A program made the translations under genes and the position numbers. Shown piece by piece: positions 8,218-16,918 of a stretch of DNA of 43,880 bases. The notes beneath the pieces are model-generated. The model was not told the origin of the DNA. It did no database searches and was given only the letters and a program-made list of their open reading frames with translations. Positions within the stretch are counted from its first letter, which is position 1, and each line of letters begins with the position of its first letter. The stretch comes from an uncultured Clostridia bacterium (GTDB taxonomy: Bacteria > Bacillota > Clostridia > TANB77 > CAG-465): positions 1 to 43,880 of the forward strand of contig CAOYAN010000017.1 in assembly GCA_948562205.1 (NCBI GenBank), in the 5' to 3' direction.

Positions 8218-8246
8218 TTTTATAAAGTTTTTGTTTATGATATAAT
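8218..8246 (+). promoter_or_regulatory. Candidate promoter of the glucosaminidase operon
   Basis: A perfect TATAAT (8241-8246) lies 50 bases before the start codon. The -35 region (TTTTAT) is poor, so this may need an activator or another sigma factor. Confidence 0.45.
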
Positions 8247-8296
8247 TTTACAAGATATGTAAAATATCAAAAAACTTATGAGAAAAAGAGGGTAAA

Positions 8297-10597
8297 ATGA
8301 TATATATAAATGAAAATTTAAGGAAAGATAAGAAAATTATATTTGTAAAAATTATAACAGTATTTATTCTATGTACTATTTTTGTAAATAGTTTTAATTT
8401 AGTATGTGCAAAAATTACACAAGATTTACCAGTATCTGAAATGAGAGATGAATTTCCTGAAAGCTACACGCCATATATTGATAGCTTAAAAAAGGAACAT
8501 CCAAACTGGGTATTTAAAGCAATTTATACAAATCTTGATTGGAATTTAGCCATAAAGCATGAATCATATGAAATAAATCCAGGAATAAGCTTAATAAATA
8601 AAAATGACTATAATGATAGATGGTTATATAATGGAGATAATATAGCTCATGATGGACCATTTTATACAGCTTCTAAAAGTGCAGTTGCATATGCTATGGA
8701 TCCAAGAAATTTTTTAAATGAGAACACTATATTTCAATTTGAAACACTAAGTTTTTCTTCAAATGTACATAAAGTAGAAAGTGTTGAAAAAATACTATCT
8801 TCTACGCCTATGGGAAGTGGTGAGTATAAAAATAAGTATAAGTTTAAAGGTCAGTGGATTGAGATGAATGAGACTTATGCAGAAATGATTATGAGACTTT
8901 CTAAAAAATATAATATAAGTCCAACGCATGTAGCTTCTAGAATAAGACAAGAAAATAGTGGAGATATTGTAAATGGTGCTCTAATTAATGGAAGTGAGGG
9001 AGTATATAACTTTTTCAATATTGGTGCAGTTCCAGGTAATGATGGAAATAGTGCTGTTACAAATGGTCTAAATTATGCAAGAGATAATGGATGGACAACC
9101 CCTGAAAAATCAATAGAGGCAGGAATCGCTGTACTTGTTAAAAATTATATTCAGTATGGACAAGATACAATATATTTTCAAAAGTTTGATGTAAATAATC
9201 CTTATGGTAATGCAGATTGGCTTTTTGCATCTCAATATATGACAAATATAATGGCACCATATAATGAATCAAGATCTGCATATTCAGGATATGTAAAATC
9301 TGGTATGATAGATTCTGCTTTTGAATTTCATATTCCAGTATATAATAATATGCCAAGTGTAGCTTCACCATCTCCAGATGTTGCTGATGAGAGATTTGAG
9401 CCTGATAATACAAGGGTGTATTTAGATGATCCAAGTGATAGTGGTGTAGTAGATGAGTTTTGGATAAGATCATCACCTGACTCTTCAACAAATGCAAATA
9501 TTATAGAAAAATATTTCGAAGATAAGGATGGACAAGAAAATAGGACGCCACTTATTAGAATTGGTAAAGGAATTAATACTTCATGGGATAAGGTACAGCT
9601 ACCAGATGGAAGAATTGGATATGTTGCTAGTAAATGGGTTTATGAGTATAAGTACTCTGATGTTACAGGAGTAAAATTATATAAAACAAGTGTAGAATTA
9701 AAATCTGGTGAAAATGTTACTCTAAAGACAACAGTATCACCTATAAATGCAATATCTACAGAAGTTAAATGGTCATCATCAGATGAAAATATAGCAATAG
9801 TAGATCAAAATGGAAAAGTAACAGCTAAAAGTCCAGGAGAAGCTATAATTACTGTTACTACTATAAATTCTTCTAAGACTGCTACTTGTAAGGTAAAAGT
9901 TATTTCTACAAATGTAGAAAGTATAACACTTCCTAAAACTGAATACTCAGTTATAGAGGGTAAAGAACTAATACTTACTCCAAAAATTTTACCAGATACT
10001 GCAACTAATAAAAATTATTCTATTAGTATACAAGATAAAAATATTTTAGAAGAAAAAGATGGTAAATTAATTGGTAAAGTGCAAGGCACAACTTTTGTTA
10101 CGTTTAAGACAGAAGATGGGGATAAAACCGTTAAAGTAAAAGTTAATGTTATAAAATTAAATGAAGATGATATAATTATAGATGAGAGTATAAAAGTAGA
10201 TAATAATACAAATTATATAACAAAAATAGAACCTAAAACAAAAATAAGTAGTATAAAAGAAAAAATAAAAACAAAATTAGAAGTTAAATATTTTAATATA
10301 GATGATAAAGAATTAAGTGATGGTTCATTTATTGGAACAGGTTCAAAAATTAAATTTATAAAAGATGGAAATATATTAAAAGAATATATAGTACTTATTC
10401 TAGGAGATGTAAATGGTGATGGAACAATTACATCAAAAGATTATATGATGGTTAAAAATCATATAATGGATAAAAATAAAAAGTTACAAGGTGTACAAAA
10501 CATTGCAGCAAATCCAAATAAAGATGAGTCTATTACATCAAAAGATTATATGATAATTAAAAATCATATGATGGGTATAAAATTAATTGAGCAATAA
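8297..10597 (+). CDS. Secreted N-acetylglucosaminidase with SH3, Ig-like and dockerin modules
   Basis: This 766-residue exported cell-wall hydrolase should cut the glycan strands of peptidoglycan. A signal peptide (about 1-38, ending VCA) is followed by a region with HPNWVFKAIYTNLDWN, found in clostridial autolysins. The glucosaminidase domain is at about 190-345, with the likely catalytic Glu219 in RIRQENSGD. An SH3-like domain (about 385-455, ending GYVASKWVYEY) and two bacterial Ig-like (BIG2) domains (about 457-540 and 543-615; WSSSDENIAIVDQNGKVTA) follow. Near the end is a dockerin-type pair of calcium loops, GDVNGDGTITSKDYMMVKNH (from about 701) and a weaker ANPNKDESITSKDYMIIKNH. A dockerin implies a cohesin partner, and none is visible here. 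It is co-transcribed with the next gene, 13 bases downstream. Confidence 0.9.
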   Translation: MIYINENLRKDKKIIFVKIITVFILCTIFVNSFNLVCAKITQDLPVSEMRDEFPESYTPYIDSLKKEHPNWVFKAIYTNLDWNLAIKHESYEINPGISLINKNDYNDRWLYNGDNIAHDGPFYTASKSAVAYAMDPRNFLNENTIFQFETLSFSSNVHKVESVEKILSSTPMGSGEYKNKYKFKGQWIEMNETYAEMIMRLSKKYNISPTHVASRIRQENSGDIVNGALINGSEGVYNFFNIGAVPGNDGNSAVTNGLNYARDNGWTTPEKSIEAGIAVLVKNYIQYGQDTIYFQKFDVNNPYGNADWLFASQYMTNIMAPYNESRSAYSGYVKSGMIDSAFEFHIPVYNNMPSVASPSPDVADERFEPDNTRVYLDDPSDSGVVDEFWIRSSPDSSTNANIIEKYFEDKDGQENRTPLIRIGKGINTSWDKVQLPDGRIGYVASKWVYEYKYSDVTGVKLYKTSVELKSGENVTLKTTVSPINAISTEVKWSSSDENIAIVDQNGKVTAKSPGEAIITVTTINSSKTATCKVKVISTNVESITLPKTEYSVIEGKELILTPKILPDTATNKNYSISIQDKNILEEKDGKLIGKVQGTTFVTFKTEDGDKTVKVKVNVIKLNEDDIIIDESIKVDNNTNYITKIEPKTKISSIKEKIKTKLEVKYFNIDDKELSDGSFIGTGSKIKFIKDGNILKEYIVLILGDVNGDGTITSKDYMMVKNHIMDKNKKLQGVQNIAANPNKDESITSKDYMIIKNHMMGIKLIEQ

Positions 10598-10610
10598 TCT
10601 AGGAGGATAT

Positions 10611-11981
10611 ATGAAAAATAAGGTAAAAAATAAAAAAATATATATAGCAATTATCTTTTTGTTAATTGTTTTTATGCTCCCTTGTAATGTATTTGCAAAA
10701 GGTACATTTTCAGTAGGTGCAAATGCTACATCATTAAATGTTGGTGAGAGTACAACAGTTTCAATAAGTACAACAGATTGTGCAGGCGTATTTAATATTT
10801 CATCTTCAAATCCAGGTGTAGTATCTATTTCTACATCTTCTGAATTTGTTGATGGTAGAACAAATATTACAGCAACTGCAAATAGTGTTGGTAGTGCAAC
10901 AATTACAGTAACAGCAATAGATGTATCTGATACGGATATAGAGACTGTAAGTGGTAGCAGATCTGTTACAATAAATGTAGTAAATCCTGAGCCAGAGCCT
11001 ACACCACAACCACCAAGTAACAACAATAATAATACATATACACCACCAAAAAATAATAATAACAATAATACATCAAAAAAAGATAGTAATACGTATCTTT
11101 CATATTTAGAACTTAGTGAAGAGGGAATGACACCAAGTTTTGTAAAAACAAAAACAAGTTATGCTATAACTGTTGGAATGGATGTAAATGAAATAAGTAT
11201 AAATGCTGATACAGAAAGTGACTCATCATATTATTACGTTGAAGGAAATAAGGATCTAGTAGAGGGAGATAATAATATAAGAGTTGTAGTAGTGGCAGAA
11301 AATGGTAGTACTAGAACATATAATATAACAGTAACAAAAACTTCTGATCCAATTAAAGCTGATGCATATTTAGAAAACTTGATAATAGAAGATATAAGAC
11401 TTACACCAGAGTTTCAATCTGAAGTTTTGGAGTATGATTTAGGAAAGATTGAGTTTAATATAGATAAATTAAATATACTTACTTTCACTAAAAATGAGAA
11501 TGCTAAAGTAGAAATTGTTGGAAATGAAAACTTAAAAGTTGGAGAAAATGAAATAAAAATAATTGTAACTGCAGAAGATGGAGTAACTAAAAAAGAGTAT
11601 AAACTAAAGGTAACAAAAAATGAGGAGACTATTGATGAGGAAAATGCTTTAAAAAATACTGAGAGATCATCTTCTCAAAAGTTTAAAGACTTTATGGAGA
11701 ATATATGGCTATCAGTTAAAGCTAATGCACTTTTAGTACTTATGTATTGTTTTATAGTAGTAGAATTTATACAAATTGTATATTTATATAAACAATTAAA
11801 TAAAAAAGATGAAATACTTGAAAAGTATGGAATTGATGAAAATGGTGAAATGACTACTACTAGAAGTGGAAGAAGAAGAGATTTAGATATAATTAATGAG
11901 AGTGACTATAATAAAAAATTAAGTAGTATAGATATTCCATTAGAAATAGAAGATAAAAAAGACGAAGATGATAAAATCTAA
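10611..11981 (+). CDS. Membrane-anchored surface protein with Ig-like and cadherin-like domains
   Basis: The start is placed at MKNKVKNKK because AGGAGG stands just before it; an earlier ATG in frame has no site. A signal peptide (about 1-29, ending VFA) is followed by an Ig-like domain (GANATSLNVGESTTVSIST). A flexible Pro/Asn linker (PEPEPTPQPP, then Asn runs) leads to two cadherin-like beta-sandwich repeats (YLSYLELSEEG..., then YLENLIIEDIRLTPEFQ...). One membrane helix (about 373-393) and a charged cytoplasmic tail complete it. The 456-residue protein would display the domains outside the cell, probably as an adhesin or a partner of the glucosaminidase encoded immediately upstream. Beyond the TAA the same frame stays open for 15 more acidic codons to TAG, so the tail may have been shortened by a recent nonsense change. 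Confidence 0.75.
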   Translation: MKNKVKNKKIYIAIIFLLIVFMLPCNVFAKGTFSVGANATSLNVGESTTVSISTTDCAGVFNISSSNPGVVSISTSSEFVDGRTNITATANSVGSATITVTAIDVSDTDIETVSGSRSVTINVVNPEPEPTPQPPSNNNNNTYTPPKNNNNNNTSKKDSNTYLSYLELSEEGMTPSFVKTKTSYAITVGMDVNEISINADTESDSSYYYVEGNKDLVEGDNNIRVVVVAENGSTRTYNITVTKTSDPIKADAYLENLIIEDIRLTPEFQSEVLEYDLGKIEFNIDKLNILTFTKNENAKVEIVGNENLKVGENEIKIIVTAEDGVTKKEYKLKVTKNEETIDEENALKNTERSSSQKFKDFMENIWLSVKANALLVLMYCFIVVEFIQIVYLYKQLNKKDEILEKYGIDENGEMTTTRSGRRRDLDIINESDYNKKLSSIDIPLEIEDKKDEDDKI

Positions 11982-12051
11982 AAATTTGATGAAATAAAAA
12001 ATGAAGTAGATAGTGATAATAAAGAATAGAAATATTTAAGTATATGAATAA

Positions 12052-12087
12052 AACACTCAAAATGTAAGTTACACTTTGAGTGTTTTT
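12052..12087 (+). terminator. Terminator of the glucosaminidase/surface-protein operon
   Basis: AACACTCAAA (12052-12061) pairs with TTTGAGTGTT (12075-12084), with a short inner TGT/ACA extension, then TTT. Confidence 0.8.
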
Positions 12088-12146
12088 AATATTTTTGAAA
12101 TTTTAATAATTTTTTGCTATTATTGTATAAAAACTATGTAAAATTA

Positions 12147-12326
12147 TTATACAGTAAAAATCTTATTTTTATAAAGTTCATGACAAAATACCATGCCAAA
12201 GAAAAATCCTATAGATGATATGCATGAGTATTCAATAAATGCTTCATTACCAATTAAGTGAAAAATTATTGCAAGAAAAATAAAATAAAAAAATGTTACA
12301 ACAGCAAAAAATAAAATTTTTTTCAT
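12147..12326 (-). CDS. Small membrane protein, 59 residues
   Basis: The frame starts MKKILFFAVVTFFYFIFLAI and continues through IFHLIGNEAF to a second hydrophobic stretch (SSIGFFFGMVFCHEL), ending KNKIFTV. It probably crosses the membrane twice. AAAGGGA lies upstream of the ATG, and a near-perfect promoter lies at 12377-12404, about 50 bases away, which argues strongly for a real gene. No family is recognised. It lies between a terminator and ttcA and could also be reached by read-through from ttcA. Confidence 0.65.
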   Translation of the reverse strand: MKKILFFAVVTFFYFIFLAIIFHLIGNEAFIEYSCISSIGFFFGMVFCHELYKNKIFTV

Positions 12327-12376
12327 GAGCGTTAATCCCTTTCTCTAATTAGATTTTTTTAATTATAATTTTAGAT

Positions 12377-12404
12377 ATTATATCACACAAAAAAATTATG
12401 TCAA
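12377..12404 (-). promoter_or_regulatory. Promoter of the 59-residue membrane protein
   Basis: On the minus strand TTGACA (12404-12399), 16 bases, then TATAAT (12382-12377). Confidence 0.75.
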
Positions 12405-12433
12405 GTAATACATGAAAAATATTTTATATTATA

Positions 12434-13174
12434 TTATATTATACTATCTTTACTTTTATCTTCTATTTGCCATCCAGAAATATCAGAACGTTTTATAGCA
12501 CCAAATATATTTTCTCTAACTTTTGGAATATCATGTCTTAAACTTTTTATTAAATCTTTCATATATTCTCTTTTTGTAATACCATCATATGGACAACATT
12601 TTCCCATAACAGGAAAGTTATTTTCTCTTGCAACAGCTCTAATATCTTTTTCATTTACATATATTAAAGGTCGTATAACTGTTATATTACTACGACTAAG
12701 GTATGTAACAGGAGAGAATGTATATATTTTTCCATTTAAGAATAGACTCATAAGTAATGTTTCTGACACATCATCACTATGATGTCCTAATGCAATTTTA
12801 TTACATCCATTTTCAATTGCAACACTATTTAACATTCCACGTCTCATATTAGCACAAAGAGAGCATGGATTTTTTTCTTTTCTAATATCGAAAACAACTT
12901 GTGCAATATCTGATTTATATACAACATATTCAATATCTAAATTTTTACATAATTTTTCTAGTTCATCAGTTTTGAAAGTATCACTTCCTGGATGAATAGT
13001 AATTGCCATTATTTCAAATTTTTTGGGATAAAATCTTTTTAAATTGTATAATGAATATAGTAGAGCTAGACTATCTTTTCCACCAGAGAGTCCAATACCT
13101 ATTTTGTCTCCTTCTTCAATCATATTATAATCTTCAATAGCACGTCTTGCTTGTCCCATTATAGTTTGTAACAT
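12434..13174 (-). CDS. TtcA-family tRNA 2-thiocytidine synthetase
   Basis: This PP-loop ATPase adenylates a tRNA base for thiolation, in this family C32 of tRNA anticodon loops. SGGKDS at residues 30-35 is the ATP loop. The CxxC of PCSLCANMRRG and the later Cys pair in GKCCPYDG are candidate ligands for the [4Fe-4S] cluster that TtcA needs. GHHSDDVSETLLMSLF is the conserved TtcA core motif. The length (246) suits short clostridial members. AAGGAG precedes the ATG. Sulfur could come from the IscS encoded about 17 kb away. A related PP-loop enzyme with a different tRNA base target cannot be excluded. Confidence 0.82.
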   Translation of the reverse strand: MLQTIMGQARRAIEDYNMIEEGDKIGIGLSGGKDSLALLYSLYNLKRFYPKKFEIMAITIHPGSDTFKTDELEKLCKNLDIEYVVYKSDIAQVVFDIRKEKNPCSLCANMRRGMLNSVAIENGCNKIALGHHSDDVSETLLMSLFLNGKIYTFSPVTYLSRSNITVIRPLIYVNEKDIRAVARENNFPVMGKCCPYDGITKREYMKDLIKSLRHDIPKVRENIFGAIKRSDISGWQIEDKSKDSII

Positions 13175-13204
13175 TTTAAATCTCCTTTAATTTCTTCCTG
13201 ATAT

Positions 13205-13233
13205 AGTTTACCATAATTTTAACGAAATATCAA
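13205..13233 (-). promoter_or_regulatory. Candidate promoter of the TtcA-like gene
   Basis: On the minus strand TTGATA (13233-13228), 17 bases, then TAAACT (13210-13205). Confidence 0.55.
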
Positions 13234-13290
13234 TATTTGTAACAAATAAAATATTTGAATGAAAAAATAGGTAAAAATATATAAACTATA

Positions 13291-13319
13291 TTGTCAAATT
13301 TTGTAATATAATATATACT
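13291..13319 (+). promoter_or_regulatory. Promoter of the polysaccharide deacetylase gene
   Basis: TTGTCA (13291-13296), 17 bases, then TATACT (13314-13319), about 30 bases before the start codon. Confidence 0.7.
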
Positions 13320-13348
13320 ATAATTGTAGATTCAAATTGGAGGATAAT

Positions 13349-14242
13349 ATGGAAAGATCAAATTCGAGTAATAAATTAATTATAATTATGTCGCTTATTA
13401 TTATCATTGTTATTGCAATATGTGTATATTTTATTTTAAATTTAAATCCTATAGTTTCTACTACCATAAGTGATGTCAACATATCAGAAACAGTAGAGAA
13501 TGCTATAAGTTTAAGTGAATCTTTTGTTAGTGAAGCAAAAGCAAAACCTAAGAAAATGAGTGTAACTGTACCAATTTTTATGTATCATTTTCTACTCGAT
13601 GATTATGGAACTTATCCAGATGTTGAAAATTTCATGAAACCATCAACATTTGAAGAGCAACTAAAGTATATTACAGAAAATGGTTATGAGCCAATATTTA
13701 TGAATGAAATAGAAAATTTGGAAGAGTATAAAAAACCTATTTGTTTGACTGTAGATGATGTATTTGTATATTTTTATGAAAATGGTTTTCCATTGATAAA
13801 AAAATATAATGTAAAAGTTACATTATGTATTATATATGAATATATTAATGGTGAGAATTACCTTACAACAGATCAGATAAAAGAAATGCTTGATAGTGGA
13901 CTTGTAACAATAGAATCACATACAATGTCTCATAAAGAGCTTACAACTTTATCTGCAGAAGAGAGAAGAAGACAAATAATAAAATCTAAAGAGAATTTAG
14001 AAAAGGATTTTGGAATAGAAGTATCAACTCTTTGTTATCCAGTAGGCGATTATAATAATGATGTAATAAATATAGCTAAAGAGGCAGGATATAAATATGG
14101 TATTGCAATGACTGGAGGCACATATTATAGCTATATTCATGATAATTTATTTGCTATTCCTAGAATATATGCAAATAGAAGCATGACACTTAATGAATTT
14201 GCAAGATATTTAAAAGAGGCAAATGTAGATGTTACATGGTAA
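13349..14242 (+). CDS. Membrane-anchored polysaccharide deacetylase (CE4 family)
   Basis: This enzyme probably removes acetyl groups from cell-wall or surface polysaccharide. The start is set at MERSNSSNK because TTGGAGG precedes it; a TTG four codons earlier lies inside that site. An N-terminal membrane helix (about 10-32) keeps the enzyme outside the membrane. VPIFMYHFLLDD opens the domain. The usual TFDDG is LTVDDVF here, which keeps the two Asp but changes the following Gly. SHTMSHKEL gives the metal His pair (HxxxH), and CYPVGDYNNDV and IPRIY complete the fold. It has 297 residues and its own promoter and terminator. Confidence 0.85.
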   Translation: MERSNSSNKLIIIMSLIIIIVIAICVYFILNLNPIVSTTISDVNISETVENAISLSESFVSEAKAKPKKMSVTVPIFMYHFLLDDYGTYPDVENFMKPSTFEEQLKYITENGYEPIFMNEIENLEEYKKPICLTVDDVFVYFYENGFPLIKKYNVKVTLCIIYEYINGENYLTTDQIKEMLDSGLVTIESHTMSHKELTTLSAEERRRQIIKSKENLEKDFGIEVSTLCYPVGDYNNDVINIAKEAGYKYGIAMTGGTYYSYIHDNLFAIPRIYANRSMTLNEFARYLKEANVDVTW

Positions 14243-14269
14243 AAATTGGCAAAAAAATATATATCTATA

Positions 14270-14316
14270 AAAAAGGAAGTATACTTGCTTGAAATAGCTA
14301 GTAAATTTCCTTTTTT
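14270..14316 (+). terminator. Terminator of the deacetylase gene
   Basis: AAAAAGGAA (14270-14278) pairs with TTCCTTTTT (14307-14315). The inner arms TACTTGCT and AGCTAGTA also pair with one mismatch. A T run overlaps the right arm. Confidence 0.7.
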
Positions 14317-14323
14317 CTGGTAT

Positions 14324-14348
14324 TATTGTTGAAAAATTTTCAACAATA
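14324..14348. repeat. Perfect 25-base palindrome
   Basis: TATTGTTGAAAA and TTTTCAACAATA flank a single central A. It lies just upstream of the candidate promoter at 14376, so it could be an operator or a second hairpin. Confidence 0.6.
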
Positions 14349-14375
14349 GGTCGTTTAAATTTTAAAATTCTAGTG

Positions 14376-14503
14376 TATAATTAAATTATTATAATATATA
14401 TATAGTAGGAATACTATGACACACACTATATATTATAATCAACTTTTATTGTGTATGTAGAACTATTCGTAAAAAAGATATGGCACTTCCCATATCTTTT
14501 TTT
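14376..14503 (+). ncRNA. Candidate short RNA or attenuated leader upstream of alaS
   Basis: A TATAAT (14376-14381) with a weak -35 is followed by a long AT-rich dyad: ATTATAAT... near 14386 pairs with ACTATATATTATAAT near 14425. A strong terminator follows, with AAAAAAGATATGG (14471-14483), CCATATCTTTTTT (14490-14502) and a T run. The transcript would be about 115 bases and stop before alaS, so it is either a small RNA or an attenuator leader. The T-box sequence expected before many tRNA-synthetase genes is absent. No open frame of note is present in 14349-14503. Confidence 0.4.
14471..14503 (+). terminator. Strong terminator 100 bases before alaS
   Basis: A 13-bp perfect stem (14471-14483 with 14490-14502), a six-base loop and a T run. 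Any alaS transcript from upstream must read through it. Confidence 0.85.
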
Positions 14504-14605
14504 GCTTTTCTGCTTTTTAGTGTTATTGACTAAATGAGTGTTTTTTGGTATAATTATCAAGATAAAAAAGTGTTTTACACATATTTTAAGAATGGAGAAT
14601 GTATT

Positions 14606-16372
14606 ATGAAAGTAGAAAATTTAAGAGAAAAATATATAAGCTTTTTTGAATCTAAAGGACATAAAATGATACCTAGTGCACCTGTTGTGCCTGAAAACGA
14701 TCCATCAGTATTATTTAATACTGCAGGTATGCAACCATTAGTACCATATTTAATGGGACAGCCACATCCATATGGAACAAGACTTTGTGATTATCAAAAA
14801 TGTATGAGAACAAACGACCTTGATGAAGTAGGAGATGTAACACACCATACATTTTTTGAAATGCTTGGAAACTGGAGCCTTGGAGATTATTTTAAACAAG
14901 ACAGCATTACTTGGAGTTTTGAACTTCTTACAAAAGTATTTGAAATACCAGTTGAAAGACTTGCAGTTACAGTGTTTAAAGGAAACGATATAGTTTCAGC
15001 AGATGATGAATCTGCAAATATTTGGAGAAGTCTTGGAATAAGTGAGAAAAAAATAAAATTTTTAGGTGAAGATGATAACTGGTGGCCTAATATGGAGCTT
15101 ACAGGTCCATGTGGTCCAGATACTGAAATATTTTATTTTAGAAGTGATGATGATATTCCAGAGGAATTTGACGAAAATGATGATCGTTGGGTAGAAATAT
15201 GGAATAATGTATTTATGCAATATAACCATAATGAAGATGGTACATTTACAGAGCTTCCAAAGAAAAATGTTGATACTGGAATGGGACTTGAAAGAATTAC
15301 TTCAGTACTAGAAGGTGTAACAGATAATTATATGTCATCTATATTTATAGATATAATTGAAAAAATTGAAAAAATATCAGGACTTGAATATATTGGTAAT
15401 GAAAAAGCAATGCGTATAATTGCAGATCATATTAGAAGTGCAGTATTTATAAGTGCTGATCCAGCAGGAATTAAGCCAAGTAATACAGATCAAGGATATA
15501 TTTTAAGAAGACTTATTAGACGTGCAATAAGATATGCTAAAAAATTAAATATAGACATAAATAGTAATTGGGAAGAGATACTTGCACTTGCTATAATAGA
15601 TAAGTATAGTAAATATTATCCTGAACTTGAGCAAAATAAAAATGTTGTATTAGATGTATTAAAATCTGAAAAAATAAAATTTAATAGAACACTTGAAAAA
15701 GGTTTAAAAGAATTTGAAAAAATGGTATCTAAAGTAGAAAATAAAAAATTAGATAAAGATCATGCATTTAGACTATATGATACATTTGGATTTCCAATCG
15801 AGCTTACAGTTGAACTTGCAAATGAAATGGGAATAGAAGTTGATGAGGTAGGATTTGCAGAAAAATTTAAGGCTCATCAAGAAATATCTCGTGCAGGTGC
15901 AAAAGAAAAATTTAAAGGTGGTCTTGCATCTACTGGTGATCTTGAAACAAAATATCATACTGCAACACATTTATTAAATGCAGCTCTAAAAGAATTAATA
16001 GGTAGTGATGTACATCAAAGAGGAAGTAATATAACTTCTGAGAGAATGCGTTTTGATTTTTCTTGTGATCACAAACTAACAGATGAGGAAAAACAAAATG
16101 TTGAGAATTTAGTAAATAAATGGATAGATGAAAAATATGATGTAATAAAAGTAGAAATGAAAAAAGAAGAAGCAATTAACTCAGGGGCTGAGTGTATGTT
16201 TATTGAAAGATATCCAGATGTTGTAACAGTATATAAAATAGGAGATGTATCAGCAGAACTTTGTGGTGGTCCTCATGTTAAAAATACATCAGATTTGTCA
16301 CATATAAAAATAAAGAAAGAAGAAGCTGTATCTGCAGGTGTTAGAAGAATAAAAGCTGTATTTGTTGATTAA
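14606..16372 (+). CDS. alaS: Alanyl-tRNA synthetase lacking the C-terminal DHHA1/C-Ala part
   Basis: AlaS charges tRNA-Ala. I start at MKVENLREKY because GGAGA precedes it and the family begins there. The class II catalytic domain (LFNTAGMQPLVPYL, HHTFFEMLGNWSLGDYF, GCGPDTE-like TGPCGPDTEIF, GMGLERI) is followed by the tRNA-binding helices. The editing domain has a metal quartet, His451 and His455 in HTATHLL and Cys553 and His557 in LCGGPHV, so proofreading looks intact. The protein ends at residue 588 just after that domain; ordinary bacterial AlaS has about 870 residues. The next gene starts within the stop region and is unrelated, so this is not a frameshifted remnant. The missing part normally aids dimerisation and tRNA elbow binding. 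Confidence 0.94.
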   Translation: MKVENLREKYISFFESKGHKMIPSAPVVPENDPSVLFNTAGMQPLVPYLMGQPHPYGTRLCDYQKCMRTNDLDEVGDVTHHTFFEMLGNWSLGDYFKQDSITWSFELLTKVFEIPVERLAVTVFKGNDIVSADDESANIWRSLGISEKKIKFLGEDDNWWPNMELTGPCGPDTEIFYFRSDDDIPEEFDENDDRWVEIWNNVFMQYNHNEDGTFTELPKKNVDTGMGLERITSVLEGVTDNYMSSIFIDIIEKIEKISGLEYIGNEKAMRIIADHIRSAVFISADPAGIKPSNTDQGYILRRLIRRAIRYAKKLNIDINSNWEEILALAIIDKYSKYYPELEQNKNVVLDVLKSEKIKFNRTLEKGLKEFEKMVSKVENKKLDKDHAFRLYDTFGFPIELTVELANEMGIEVDEVGFAEKFKAHQEISRAGAKEKFKGGLASTGDLETKYHTATHLLNAALKELIGSDVHQRGSNITSERMRFDFSCDHKLTDEEKQNVENLVNKWIDEKYDVIKVEMKKEEAINSGAECMFIERYPDVVTVYKIGDVSAELCGGPHVKNTSDLSHIKIKKEEAVSAGVRRIKAVFVD

Positions 16373-16384
16373 GAGGTGAGTTCA

Positions 16385-16909
16385 TTGGAAAATGAAGTTT
16401 TAGTTAAAAATGAAACAGAGTATACTTATGATAGATATTTAAATTTAAACAAATTTAATATGTATAGTGCAAAAAAAGGATCTTTTATTATACTTATAGT
16501 ATCAATTTGTGTAATATTTTTGTGTGGTATATTTATGATACTTTTAGGACAATATAGTAATGCTATATTATATTTAGTACTATCAGTTATATTTACAATT
16601 TTTATATTCACACTTCCAAAATTACAGACAAAAAAGATATTTAATTCAGATGAAATATTAAAAGAGAATATAAAAAATACTTTTGAGTTTTATAATGATA
16701 AGATAGATATAAAAAATAAAAAATCAAGTAGTACATTAGAGTATAAAGATCTATATAAAGCTTATGAGACTAAAGATACATTTTATTTATATTTAAATAG
16801 AATTCAAGTATTAATGGTATCAAAAGATGAGTTTGAAATAGGAGATAGTGAAGTATTAAGAAAATTACTTAGTGAAAAACTTGGTAAAAAATATATAAGT
16901 AAAATATAG
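16385..16909 (+). CDS. YcxB-like membrane protein
   Basis: This 174-residue protein has two membrane helices (about FIILIVSICVIFLCGIFMIL and ILYLVLSVIFTIFIFTL) and a C-terminal YcxB-like domain (FEFYNDKIDIKNK..., YKDLYKAYETKDTFYLYLNR). Its function is unknown. I chose the TTG at 16385 because GAGGTGA (16374-16380) makes a good ribosome site for it; a GTG at 16376 lies inside that site. It starts only a few bases after alaS and is followed nine bases later by the HIT gene, so the three form one operon. Confidence 0.75.
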   Translation: MENEVLVKNETEYTYDRYLNLNKFNMYSAKKGSFIILIVSICVIFLCGIFMILLGQYSNAILYLVLSVIFTIFIFTLPKLQTKKIFNSDEILKENIKNTFEFYNDKIDIKNKKSSSTLEYKDLYKAYETKDTFYLYLNRIQVLMVSKDEFEIGDSEVLRKLLSEKLGKKYISKI

Positions 16910-16918
16910 GAGGTAGAT

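Noticed and set aside
10583..11065. Long open frame on the minus strand across the surface-protein gene
   Set aside because: It mirrors the repetitive Asn/Pro linker and Ser/Thr-rich coding sequence of the plus-strand gene and has no ribosome site.
14349..14605. T-box riboswitch before alaS
   Set aside because: The conserved AGGGTGG-ACCGCG string and its paired arm are absent; only a simple terminator and an AT-rich dyad are present.
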